DNA from: CAVZXS01 sp963779325
Lineage (GTDB): Bacteria > Bacteroidota > Bacteroidia > Chitinophagales > Chitinophagaceae
DNA: 64,000 bases
Direction: 5' to 3'
Assembly (NCBI GenBank): GCA_963779325.1
Contig: CAVZXS010000002.1
Location: 310,001 to 374,000 of the forward strand
Numbering within the stretch: position 1 is the stretch's first letter; every line of letters begins with the position of its first letter. Below the pieces are notes generated by a model. It did not search any database and had not been told where the DNA came from. It worked only from the letters and a program-made list of their open reading frames with translations. Below, piece by piece: positions 55,866-64,000 of this stretch. Position numbers and translations under genes: made by a program.

Positions 55866-57550
55866 ACAATATTACGGGTACAGGTTCTGTCTGTACACCT
55901 TCACCCTTACCGATAGGTAATCCTCCTTTTGCATATAGTGTGACATGTGAAGATATAGTAGTACCACCTACCGGTTTTACCTGTCCAACATCAGCCAATT
56001 TTTCAGCAGATTACAGTTCAGGTTGTCTTTCTGACGGCGTACGGCTTAAAATAAATTATACAGGTACAAATCCCGCTTTGCCGTTCCCGAGAAATAAAAA
56101 AATAACAGTTACTTGCCTCGTTACTACTAATACCGGTACATCAACGCATACCATCCTCATTAATAATTATTCAGGAAGCGGATCAACCTGTGTTGGCGGC
56201 AGAGGTACAACTGTTCTTTCAGTAACTATTACAGGCGTTACCTGTACAGATATTCCCAAACCGCCCGCATCTACATGTGCAAATGATCCGAGGGCGCAGC
56301 TATATACAACTAAGATCAGGATATGGAACGAGTTTGTGGATGAAGAAGGCTTATTGGACTGTATGCAAACGAATGGCCCAGCGGATCAGACGGCGATCGA
56401 TAATCTTGCTGCGACTAACGTTGCTGTAATGCGTCAGCAAGCTGTTTATGATCTGGATGCTCTTAAATTGAATTGGATAGACAGGCTAAAAGCAGTTCGT
56501 GATGAAGAGTTCCCTTCTTTAGCCAATACAACACTCAGCGATGCATTAATTAATAATATGGTCAATGAGCTTTACCAGGTGGCTTTAAAATATATTCAGA
56601 TTGCGCCCAAAACAAATATCCGTCCTGCAAGTACATTACCGGTTGCCGGTGATCCGGGATATCCTGCTACCGTTGTTGCAGCAAATGGATATAATAATTT
56701 TGCTCAGGTATTCAATGCTTATTTCGGCGCTTCATTGGTTCAACAGGGATTTGGTCCGCATTTATTAGACAATCCATATCCTTACGATAAAACGCCGGTA
56801 TTGTCTAACTCGAACACAGGTGCTATCAGTACAGAAATATGTACAAAATTAACTGCATTGAAAAACAGGTGGACAGCTGCGGGCAGCCCGGTTACTTTCC
56901 ATTCCTATTTACAATTGGAATTAAAAGAAGATTATAAACTTACACAGGCAGAACTGACTGACTTGGAAACCCGTTGTACGAACGGATGTAAACTGCTGAA
57001 TGAACCGGTACTTTTACCGGCTGTATTGGCTCCTTCTGTACCTACCAATAATAATTATAACTCCTGGATAAGCTGTGCGGATTATAATACCATTCACTTC
57101 CCGGCATTCCAGGCATTCTATCCAAATGTAGCGGCAGGTACTAAGTTATATCGAAACCTGTTGGCTAACTTTATGAATGCACGGTTTGGTTATGCGCAGG
57201 CATTTGATGATTATGATGATTTTAAAAACACAAGCTGTACGGTAAACCCCAATGCCGTATTGTATACGAAGCCTGCATCACCGTCCATACAATTCGAAAA
57301 TGATATTGTCTGTGTAGATAATTTAATGAGAAACGTATTTGACAAGGCCGGGCAGGAGTACGAATTGTATGTGGAAGTGGAACGCCGTAAGTTCCGTAAC
57401 GGTTATATTTCTAAATGTTCTCCAATAATGCTTCTGCTAAACTGCAGGGCAAACAATATGAATATCATTACACGTTATATTATTACGGCCAGGATGGAAA
57501 TCTTGTTAAGACCATACCGCCGGAAGGTGTTGCTTTGCAAGCGATGCTGA
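55790..57550 (+). CDS. Fragment of the RHS giant (central, longest intact piece before the tip)
   Basis: 586 residues. It starts in the third CPTSANFS-type module and passes to a helical region with RIWNEFVDEEGLLDCMQTNG, LKLNWIDRLKAVRDEEFPSL and FQAFYPNVAAGTKLYRNLLA. The frame fails near 57425, where CSNNASAKLQGKQYEYHYTL is read in another phase. Confidence 0.6.
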   Translation: MPFPPNKRITVLCQLEGPNYFSVIIDNITGTGSVCTPSPLPIGNPPFAYSVTCEDIVVPPTGFTCPTSANFSADYSSGCLSDGVRLKINYTGTNPALPFPRNKKITVTCLVTTNTGTSTHTILINNYSGSGSTCVGGRGTTVLSVTITGVTCTDIPKPPASTCANDPRAQLYTTKIRIWNEFVDEEGLLDCMQTNGPADQTAIDNLAATNVAVMRQQAVYDLDALKLNWIDRLKAVRDEEFPSLANTTLSDALINNMVNELYQVALKYIQIAPKTNIRPASTLPVAGDPGYPATVVAANGYNNFAQVFNAYFGASLVQQGFGPHLLDNPYPYDKTPVLSNSNTGAISTEICTKLTALKNRWTAAGSPVTFHSYLQLELKEDYKLTQAELTDLETRCTNGCKLLNEPVLLPAVLAPSVPTNNNYNSWISCADYNTIHFPAFQAFYPNVAAGTKLYRNLLANFMNARFGYAQAFDDYDDFKNTSCTVNPNAVLYTKPASPSIQFENDIVCVDNLMRNVFDKAGQEYELYVEVERRKFRNGYISKCSPIMLLLNCRANNMNIITRYIITARMEILLRPYRRKVLLCKRC

Positions 57551-57757
57551 ATTGGAATTGGTAGAAGATTTCCGCGATGCGGACGGGTCAGTATGTACGG
57601 GCACAGGTATACCAACTACGGAAAATGCGACAGCTACTTTCAACGCACTGAGCTCGGGATTGCAAAACAATTCTGCCAAAGGAACCGAGATGTGGCTTTA
57701 CAGCGGCGCAGCCGGAACTGACAGGCATATAAGGGTAATAACACCCAATAAGAATAC

Positions 57758-58861
57758 ATGTACCAGGCAGCTATTCATCAAAATAAATTATGGGTAGAGC
57801 TGTACAGTATGGAAAAAACATCAGGGCCTTCGGGCAATGATGAAATAACCGTTGCTCTTACCAATGATGCGGTTGCTGATCTGTCTGCTTTACCGCCATT
57901 GCAATCCTGGTCGCATTTACAAATTCAATCGGCTGCAGGTTTCAGCGGAGGTACACTTGAATTGTACCTGGATGGAAGAAAACTGACTAATATGTCGGGA
58001 CTGTTGCCACGTTATCCGTTTGAGTGGGAAATGATTTCGACAGGTGAATTGTTTACATTCCCTGCACAGGAATTAGCTGTATTAAAACATTTCCGTATAT
58101 ATGATCGGACGGCTTCCGATGCTGAAGTGCTGGCCAATTATAAAAACTCATGCCTCTCACCGGTAGGCGCATTGGCTGTGCAAAGCACACCGTTGCAATA
58201 TTGGGGGCGGTTTAATATTCCTGCACCGGGCAGTGCTACTACTACCGGACCGGGCAGTACAGTTGAGTATGTTAACAGGTTTATTGTGCCTGATCATGTA
58301 TTGCCTACTAATTACGCATATAACAGCCTTGACCAAGTTGTGAAGGAAACTTCTCCGGACGGTGGTACTACTGAATTTTTCTACGACAGACTGGGCAGGT
58401 TAACCATTTCGCAAAATGAAGAACAAAAGACGCCAAAGATTGTGGATGGGGAAAACCCCGCTAACAGGTTCAGCTATACCAAATATGATGCAATCGGAAG
58501 AGTAACAGAATCAGGTGAAAAGATCGGGGCTCCGGATGTCAGCGAAGTGCAAACGAGAGCAGAGACATTTTTGCAAGCATGGTTTGCATCGGGAATAAAT
58601 CGTGAGGTAACAATTACAGCCTACGATGCTCAACCCGCATGGATACCTGCATCACTGACAGGTACACAGCAAAACTTAAGAAGAAAGGTCGCAGCTTCAG
58701 CTTTATTCAAGACCTACAATCCCGCATCAGCGAATCCATTTGCGGATAAAGTAGCTGCAAGTTATTATAGTTATGATATAATAGGTAATGCTCATACAGT
58801 GGTTCAGGAAAATACTGACATGGCTATTGTTCAACCTGCCGGAGGCGGGTTAAAAAGATAA
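57758..58861 (+). CDS. Fragment of the RHS giant (laminin-G-like domain and first RHS repeats)
   Basis: 367 residues. A laminin-G/concanavalin-like domain (WSHLQIQSAAGFSGGTLELY, LDGRKL, LKHFRIYDRTASDAEVLANY) is followed by RHS repeats: NYAYNSLDQVVKETSPDGGT, TEFFYDRLGRLTISQNEEQK and SYTKYDAIGRVTESGEKIG. The stop at 58859 results from one missing A in the A-run at 58852-58856; the next frame continues KKIKYEFDLISDKVTKVLYQ. Confidence 0.65.
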   Translation: MYQAAIHQNKLWVELYSMEKTSGPSGNDEITVALTNDAVADLSALPPLQSWSHLQIQSAAGFSGGTLELYLDGRKLTNMSGLLPRYPFEWEMISTGELFTFPAQELAVLKHFRIYDRTASDAEVLANYKNSCLSPVGALAVQSTPLQYWGRFNIPAPGSATTTGPGSTVEYVNRFIVPDHVLPTNYAYNSLDQVVKETSPDGGTTEFFYDRLGRLTISQNEEQKTPKIVDGENPANRFSYTKYDAIGRVTESGEKIGAPDVSEVQTRAETFLQAWFASGINREVTITAYDAQPAWIPASLTGTQQNLRRKVAASALFKTYNPASANPFADKVAASYYSYDIIGNAHTVVQENTDMAIVQPAGGGLKR

Positions 58862-58962
58862 AGTATGAATTTGATCTTATAAGTGATAAAGTAACTAAAG
58901 TACTTTACCAAGATGGTAAATGGGATCAGTTCTATTATCAATACATATATGATGCCGACGAT

Positions 58963-61770
58963 ATGTTGGTGAAGGCTCTCAGTAGCAGGATTAATTATAG
59001 CGACCCAAACCTGTGGGTTACAGAAGCTACCTACCGCTATTACCTGCATGGGCCATTGGCAAGAATGGAACTTGGACAAAATAAAGTGCAGGGACTTGAT
59101 TATGCATACAATATGCAGGCATGGCTGGTTGGTGTGAACAGCCAGGTGTTGGACCCCAATAGAGACATGGGAGGTGACGGTATGATTGGAAATAATAATT
59201 TCTTCCTTCACCATGCCAGGGACGTATTCGGCTTCAGGTTAGGCTACTATACAAACGATTACACACCAATTGGCGGTCCTGCAGCAAACGCACTTTCTCT
59301 TCAATACCAAGCTCCGTCATTTGATCCGACCGGCCAGATAAGAAATTTTGAAACCGGCAAGTCGCTTTATAATGGAAATATCGGTTCTACTACGTATGCC
59401 ATTAAAGGACTTGAAAACGGCAATACAATTGGTTATACATATCGGTATGATCAGCTGCACCGTATCACCGGAATGCGCAGGAATAATATTGCAACAGGAG
59501 GAACGGGCTGGGATAATACAAGTATTATAGAAGCCTATAAAGAAGAGATTACATATGATGCAAACGGAAATATTAAAACATACCTGCGCAACGGAGCAAA
59601 TATGCCGGCAGGGGTAAACGGAAATCCCACTGCATTGCCGTTGCAGATGGATCAAATGACATATCGTTACAATGTTGATAGCCGGGGGCACCTTGTAAAT
59701 AACAAACTGCGTCATGTAAATGATGCAGTAGCCGCTGGAAATTATTCACAGTCTACCAATGGTACTGATGATATAGATGATCAGATTGCTGATAATTATC
59801 AATATGACAATACGGGTAACCTTATCAGCGATAATGCGGATAACCTTCAGCGTATACAATGGAATGCAAATGGAAAGATCAGCTCCATAACAAAAAATGA
59901 CGGAAGAGAAATAAAATATTTGTACAATGAGCAGGGTAACCGGATCGCAAAAATAGTAAACCGCGGCGGACAGGCCGGAACACTTACTACCTATTATGTA
60001 AGGGATGCTGATGGTAATACAATGGGGATTTATACATTTGATCATCCCGTCAGCACCTATACATGGACCGAACAAAATCTTTATGGAACCAAGCGCTTGG
60101 GAATGGTAACGCCAAACCTGGTATATCCAGGTAATGATACTTTTAATCCCGCTGCTGATCCAATTGCCAACGGAATAGCAGGCAAGCGTATTTATGAGCT
60201 TAACAATCATTTAGGGAATGTACTGGCAACGATTAATGATATAAAAACAGGAGTAGATGAAAACAATGATCAGGTAACGGATTATTATATAGCTACCTTA
60301 CTTACCGCTACGGATTACTATCCCTTTGGGATGATACAACCGGGACGCAAATATAGTGCAAACGGGCAAAATTACAGGTACGGGCAAAATTCCCAGGAAA
60401 GAGACGAAGAACTAAACGAAAATATTTACACGGCAGAATATTGGGAATATGATGCAAGAATAGGAAGAAGATGGAATATGGATCCGGGTAATGATGATGA
60501 TGGCAATTTTAATGATATGGATGAAGACGATGAGGAGGACGACGGAGACGATTTTACAGATGGCCTTGAAGCCATCAGTCCTTATTGCGTTTATTTTAAC
60601 AGCCCGATCCAATATGTGGATATAAATGGAGATTGGCCCGGTTGGCTGGATGATGCGGCTGATTATGGAAAATCAAAATTGAAACAGGCAGGTCAGTGGG
60701 TCAAGAAAAACGGGCATGCAGTTCTTGATGTCGTTGGTACAATAGACCCGACAGGCTTGGCGGATGCTGCCAATGCGGTTTGGTATGTTGCTGAAGGAGA
60801 TTATAAAAATGCCGCTATTAGTGCTGCTTCTATATTGCCCGGTGGAGATATAGCCAAAGCAGGGAAGTATGTAAAAAAGGTAGTGCAGGTAGTTGCAAAA
60901 ACTGATAAAGCAAAGGATGCAATTAAAACTGTTAACAAAATCGTTCAGAAGACACAAAACACTGTAAAAACTGTTACCAAAAAAGTCCCCTGTGGTTGTT
61001 TTACAGAAGGCACCTTGGTACTAACGGAAAAGGGGTATAAGAAAATAGAAGAGATTGATGTAGGAGATATTGTTTTGGCTTATAATGACACTACGAATCA
61101 ATATGCCGCTAAAAAAGTAATACAGTTATTTCGGTATGAAAGAGATTCTGTATATAGTTTACACATTGGCAAGAATGTAATAAATGCTACAAGTGATCAC
61201 CCCTTCTTTATCGGCGGCAAATGGTTGAAAGTAGTTGAATTGAAAGCTGGAGACAGTGTATCAATTTATAAAGGCACCAAACTGGCTATTGACAGAATTA
61301 GTATTGTGCCCGGTAAAACAACCGTATATAATTTTGAAGTTCAGGATTATCATACGTTCTTTGTTTCTGCGCAGGGAGTGCTGGTGCATAATAGCGGGCC
61401 GTGTCCGTTTACACCTGGTAAAGCAGGGCCTGTAAAAGGCAAAACACCTGTAAGTAGGGGAGGCGCTGGACCTGTAAAAAAGGGAGCAGCGTTTGAGAAA
61501 AAAGCTGGTGTTGTTTCAGGCAAGCCTAAGGAAAGATATCTTGGACCAGTAACTGGGCAAAAAAGGATTGCTGATAAGACAACAAGTAAGACAGTCCAAG
61601 AAATGAAAAATGTGAAGTACCAGGGTATGACAAAGCAAGTTAAAGATGGTGTGGCTTTTGCAAAATCTCAAAAGAAGAATTATGTGCTTGTTGTCAATAA
61701 AAAGACAAAGCTGTCAAAGAATGTTGAAGCAGCAAAAAAAGCTGGAGATATCAAAGTCAAAAGATTGTAA
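58963..61770 (+). CDS. Intact 3' part of the RHS toxin: RHS core, Hint domain and nuclease-like tip
   Basis: 935 residues in one frame, open upstream to 58849. RHS/YD repeats (YRYDQLHRITGM, NYQYDNTGNLISDN, LYNEQGNRIAKI) lead to the core (NHLGNVLATINDI, YYPFGMIQPGRKY, YDARIGRRWNMDP, SPIQYVDINGDWP). A very acidic insert (GNDDDGNFNDMDEDDEEDDG) splits the core. A Hint domain runs from CFTEGTLV (60997) to VHN (61392), which should cleave after Asn. The last 125 residues are the tip: KRIADKTT, QEMKNVKYQ and TKQVKDGVAFAKSQKKNY look like the Asp and ExK of a PD-(D/E)XK toxin. The stop overlaps the next ATG (TAATG). Confidence 0.85.
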   Translation: MLVKALSSRINYSDPNLWVTEATYRYYLHGPLARMELGQNKVQGLDYAYNMQAWLVGVNSQVLDPNRDMGGDGMIGNNNFFLHHARDVFGFRLGYYTNDYTPIGGPAANALSLQYQAPSFDPTGQIRNFETGKSLYNGNIGSTTYAIKGLENGNTIGYTYRYDQLHRITGMRRNNIATGGTGWDNTSIIEAYKEEITYDANGNIKTYLRNGANMPAGVNGNPTALPLQMDQMTYRYNVDSRGHLVNNKLRHVNDAVAAGNYSQSTNGTDDIDDQIADNYQYDNTGNLISDNADNLQRIQWNANGKISSITKNDGREIKYLYNEQGNRIAKIVNRGGQAGTLTTYYVRDADGNTMGIYTFDHPVSTYTWTEQNLYGTKRLGMVTPNLVYPGNDTFNPAADPIANGIAGKRIYELNNHLGNVLATINDIKTGVDENNDQVTDYYIATLLTATDYYPFGMIQPGRKYSANGQNYRYGQNSQERDEELNENIYTAEYWEYDARIGRRWNMDPGNDDDGNFNDMDEDDEEDDGDDFTDGLEAISPYCVYFNSPIQYVDINGDWPGWLDDAADYGKSKLKQAGQWVKKNGHAVLDVVGTIDPTGLADAANAVWYVAEGDYKNAAISAASILPGGDIAKAGKYVKKVVQVVAKTDKAKDAIKTVNKIVQKTQNTVKTVTKKVPCGCFTEGTLVLTEKGYKKIEEIDVGDIVLAYNDTTNQYAAKKVIQLFRYERDSVYSLHIGKNVINATSDHPFFIGGKWLKVVELKAGDSVSIYKGTKLAIDRISIVPGKTTVYNFEVQDYHTFFVSAQGVLVHNSGPCPFTPGKAGPVKGKTPVSRGGAGPVKKGAAFEKKAGVVSGKPKERYLGPVTGQKRIADKTTSKTVQEMKNVKYQGMTKQVKDGVAFAKSQKKNYVLVVNKKTKLSKNVEAAKKAGDIKVKRL

Positions 61771-62375
61771 TGAGTAAGCCAGGTAAAATAGAAGGAAAAA
61801 TGTTAGATGAACTCCGAAAAAAGGGGTTTAAATATAGAAGTGTGGATCATATTTATTCGGGGATGAAAATAGCGCCAGAGGAGGTAGGAATAATCGCCAA
61901 ATGGTTACCTGAAATTTATTTAGAACATCCGGGCACAGGAGACTTATTGTGCAGGTCATTGAAATTTACAAATGAACCATTTGATTCTGGATTTTTGATT
62001 GGACTTTTTGAAAGTCCGGATTACGATCTATCGATTAAATGGGGGATAGGTAACACTATCATGCTATCAAAAACAAAAGATGTTTCAGGCTGGGTAAAAG
62101 ATCAGCTTTTGAATAAACCTTATTCTTTGGAAAGAACTTCATTATTTGATAATTTATTAAAAAAAGGGGTATTTAAGGATAAGCAGGAGTTAATCGGGTT
62201 CTTGAAGAAAGTTTTTGATAAGTATAAAAATTACGACGAGTATTTAAAGATTTTTGAAAAAAATTCTACAAAGGAGGATGTAGAGTTTTTAAGAAAAAAA
62301 GCCAAAGAAATTATTGAGTCGAAACTAAATAAAAAACTACTAAAAATGATAGAAAAGATATCTTCTAAAAAGTAA
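61770..62375 (+). CDS. Candidate immunity protein for the RHS toxin
   Basis: 201 residues, cytosolic (no signal peptide), starting at the ATG that shares one base with the toxin stop. Mostly helical, with LPEIYLEHPGTGDLLCRSLK, FLIGLFESPDYDLSIKWGIG and a Lys-rich end KEIIESKLNKKLLKMIEKIS; the pattern of repeated helix pairs suggests a HEAT/ARM-like fold. No family name is recognised. Tight coupling to the tip gene is the normal place for the cognate immunity gene in polymorphic toxin systems. That it neutralises the nuclease-like tip is an inference from position. Confidence 0.7.
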   Translation: MSKPGKIEGKMLDELRKKGFKYRSVDHIYSGMKIAPEEVGIIAKWLPEIYLEHPGTGDLLCRSLKFTNEPFDSGFLIGLFESPDYDLSIKWGIGNTIMLSKTKDVSGWVKDQLLNKPYSLERTSLFDNLLKKGVFKDKQELIGFLKKVFDKYKNYDEYLKIFEKNSTKEDVEFLRKKAKEIIESKLNKKLLKMIEKISSKK

Positions 62376-62513
62376 AGCTTTTTAAAAAACTATCTTTTTT
62401 GTAGTAGCAAAAACCTCAATCGTTTCTTAAGGTAATGTGTAATCTGTTCTAAGATTAGGTAGATCATATTTCGCTTGCGTAAAATTAATAAATACCGGTT
62501 TATTTATTTGAAA

Positions 62514-63034
62514 TTAGTTCTTTAACTGAGGAAAAAAAAGCACTACTTCATCAGTCCCTTTTTCATTTAACATAACAGAATATATAAATCTGTAGTTCTT
62601 GCTCCAATGAAAAACATCTTTATTTTCAAATTTATAAAGACGGCTGTTTTCTATAATTTCTATCCTGCAATGTGTTAATTCATTTTCTTGCATTTGAGAC
62701 AAACCACTAACCGGTGTATTGGAAAAGTTGCCTGCAAAAGCAACTTTTCCTCCAACGTAAAGGATCATTTTACTATCCGGATGGAAGCTGTATGGATTAT
62801 TTACCAATCGAAATAGTATGGTATCTCCGATAGTTTTTTGATTTCGGACTTTCTCAATCTAATGTTTGGTATTAACAGAAAACTGGCTGATTCTTTTTCT
62901 TGACCCGCTTTTGCATGAAAAAACAGTATCATAAGAAAGGGAATCAATAATTTGGGGCAGCGGGCCGCATTAACCGCTTGTTTTAGGTACCCTTTTATCA
63001 AAGGACCATCTTTGCGAAGGTGTTTGTGTCCCAT
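62514..63034 (-). pseudogene. Candidate secreted immunity protein of the orphan cassette, frame-broken
   Basis: Two frames make one product: PKLLIPFLMILFFHAKAGQE (signal sequence) to SEIKKLSEIPYYF, then after a shift near 62805 RLVNNPYSFHPDSKMILYVG to VMLNEKGTDEVVLFFPQLKN. About 150 residues, no family recognised. The start is uncertain: an ATG overlaps the toxin stop as TAATG (62968-62972) and would lead into PKLLIPFL if one A were restored in the CCCCAAATT run; without this the only in-frame Met is at 63034, inside the toxin gene. Position after the toxin-like gene suggests immunity. Confidence 0.5.
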
Positions 63035-63878
63035 TTTTATATCCTACTTTTGGCAAATTTTTACTACCATCCGGATGAAATCCATTAATATTTCTGTCCA
63101 GTTTGCGTCCCAATGACTCACCTTTATTTATATCTGAATAGTCGCTACGGCCCTCATAGCCGGTAACATTTGTTTTTGTTTTAATAGCAATTTTAGCTGC
63201 GAGCGAAGTCCAAAGATCTTTTTTATCTCTGTCCGTTGGCGTAGCCGGATTACAGGTATACAAATCTATGGAACAAGAATTATTATTAAATGCGTCCGCA
63301 TTCAATTTTTCAGCATCGTCCATTCCGTAAGAGAATTTCTCTTTTTCCTCAGCAGTCTGATTATAACCGAATTCCATAGACCCGACCAACCCATGACCAA
63401 AAACCGAAACATCCGTTATGAGATCAGCTTTTCTTTCTGCAGATACAGCCTCAACTTTTTCGCCATCCTGCTTAGGTTGTTCTGCGGGACCTGCCGCAAG
63501 CAGTGTAGTTTTTTTATTCAAATAAACATTAAGCTGCTCTGCTGAATTAGCATAAACTACTGTTACACCATATCTTTTTACTGCTGCTTAAAACTTGCGC
63601 TTATCTCTTGCTGAATAACCTACATTCATAATAACCCAAGTTACTTGTTCAGTTCCGGCTTTTGCTTTATAAGCTCTTAACTGCTTTATTGCAGGCTCGA
63701 CAAAATTATACTTATACCTGGTACTGCTTGAAAATTCTCCACCCGTTACTACTATCTTCTCCCTGCCATCGGGGTCAATATGAAGAAGAAGAAGCGGAGA
63801 GTTGCTTACAAAGCAGTATGGTGATTCATAAGGATGCTTTCCTGACAAAGGATCTTTACTTAAGTTCGTTCTGAGTCT
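62970..63878 (-). pseudogene. Orphan RHS tip with DUF4347-like toxin domain, 5' truncated and with an in-frame stop
   Basis: The frame opens at 63878 inside the RHS core: KDPLSGKHPYESPYCFVSNS and HIDPDGREK. Then come VTWVIMNVGYSARDKRKF, a TAA at 63588-63590, and in the same frame AAVKRYGVTVVYANSAEQLN, DVSVFGHGLVGSMEFGYN, SIDLYTCNPATP and SLAAKIAIKTKTNVTGYEGR. The pattern HG, then LYTCN, then LA..T..V resembles DUF4347/caspase-like folds (HG and C dyad), which is a similarity by eye only. TTTTAA for TTTAAA would explain the stop as a base-calling slip. No RHS repeats precede it, so it is a detached tip, running against the main locus. Confidence 0.6.
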
Positions 63879-63897
63879 TCAAAATAATCTACAATAA

Positions 63898-64000
63898 AAA
63901 GGCGGCTGTCAGCACGGGGGCTGCACCGCATAGGCAATGCGGGCAGGCGACCCCACTGTGCCTAATGTTCCTTTCTTCCCTGACGAGTCTCCTCCGGGTT
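63898..64000. other. G+C-rich structured sequence at the right edge
   Basis: About 100 bases of clearly higher G+C than all neighbours, including GCACGGGGGCTGC and a hairpin CCGCAT/ATGCGG (63926-63942, five-base loop). It abuts the truncated RHS tip directly. It could be the end of an insertion element or intron; the rest lies outside the window. No gene is visible in it. Confidence 0.35.

Larger units (their letters stand above)
51422..61770 (+). pseudogene. RHS-repeat polymorphic toxin giant, frame-broken from 51.86 to 58.86 kb
   Basis: A single gene of about 3,450 residues when frames are joined. Order: signal peptide (SLVLLLTLTAANVTA), N-terminal beta region to about 52.7 kb, long Cys-containing central region (53-57.6 kb), a laminin-G/concanavalin-like domain (57.8-58.15 kb), RHS/YD repeats (NYAYNSLDQVVKETSPDGGT, RLGRLTISQNEE), RHS core, Hint and toxin tip. 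Breaks near 51865, 52868, 52920, 53100, 54020, 55048, 55733, 57430, 57545, 57760 and 58852; most are mended by one base in a homopolymer. Such size and order match intact Bacteroidota RHS toxins. Exported, possibly as a cocoon around the toxin. Confidence 0.7.

Noticed and set aside
43787..58861. Programmed frameshifting as explanation for the many breaks
   Set aside because: No common slippery heptamer or downstream structure recurs. Shifts go both ways and lie in ordinary homopolymers.
1..64000. tRNA, rRNA or tmRNA genes
   Set aside because: I looked for tRNA-like T-arm (GGTTCAAATCC type) and rRNA landmarks in the gene-free stretches and found none.

Overview
The window comes from a Bacteroidota genome, most likely Chitinophagaceae (family placement is inference). 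Evidence: type IX secretion (T9SS) C-terminal domains, GIGT-type secreted fibre proteins, promoters of the TTTG/TAnnTTTG type, an S10-spc cluster with map directly after secY, and RHS-type proteins carrying the Bacteroidota N-terminal PSQPEM signature. Base composition is about 40% G+C except for a G+C-rich patch at the extreme right end.

Layout. 1-1.5 kb: end of a T9SS cargo protein and a Cfa-like methyltransferase. 1.7-8.7 kb: a minus-strand operon of a small membrane protein, four paralogous fibre-like proteins (17-residue head repeats plus an endosialidase-type S74 intramolecular chaperone) and a stand-alone LytTR regulator. 9-12 kb: a frame-broken VOC protein, a TPR/HTH membrane regulator and a uracil-DNA glycosylase. 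12.1-31.7 kb: fusA, a 4.2 kb block of unrelated genes, then the S10-spc ribosomal protein cluster to secY and map. 31.7-36.8 kb: acyltransferase, YiiX-like hydrolase, HI0933-type flavoprotein and rpsA. 37.5-62.4 kb: a co-directional secreted polymorphic-toxin locus: fibre protein, outer-membrane barrel candidate, secreted protein, an SpvB/TcB-like giant, a small secreted protein, an RHS giant ending in a Hint self-cleaving domain and a nuclease-like tip, and an overlapping immunity candidate. 62.5-64 kb: on the opposite strand, an orphan RHS tip with a different toxin-like domain and its own immunity candidate.

How the genes could work together. The main locus resembles a Bacteroidota version of the TcB/TcC cocoon of ABC toxins: the first giant gives the shell-like N-terminal part, the second gives RHS repeats, the core and an exchangeable C-terminal toxin released by Hint cleavage, and the downstream gene protects the producer. 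The fibre and barrel genes just upstream may help export or surface display. This is an inference from domain order and spacing.

Caution on sequence quality. Most of 41.7-58.9 kb is broken into short frames. Nearly every break that I could resolve is repaired by one base more or less in a homopolymer, and the same signature occurs in the essential rpsJ gene and in the VOC gene. Base-calling error is therefore a better explanation than true decay for much of it, and the RHS genes may be intact in the organism.
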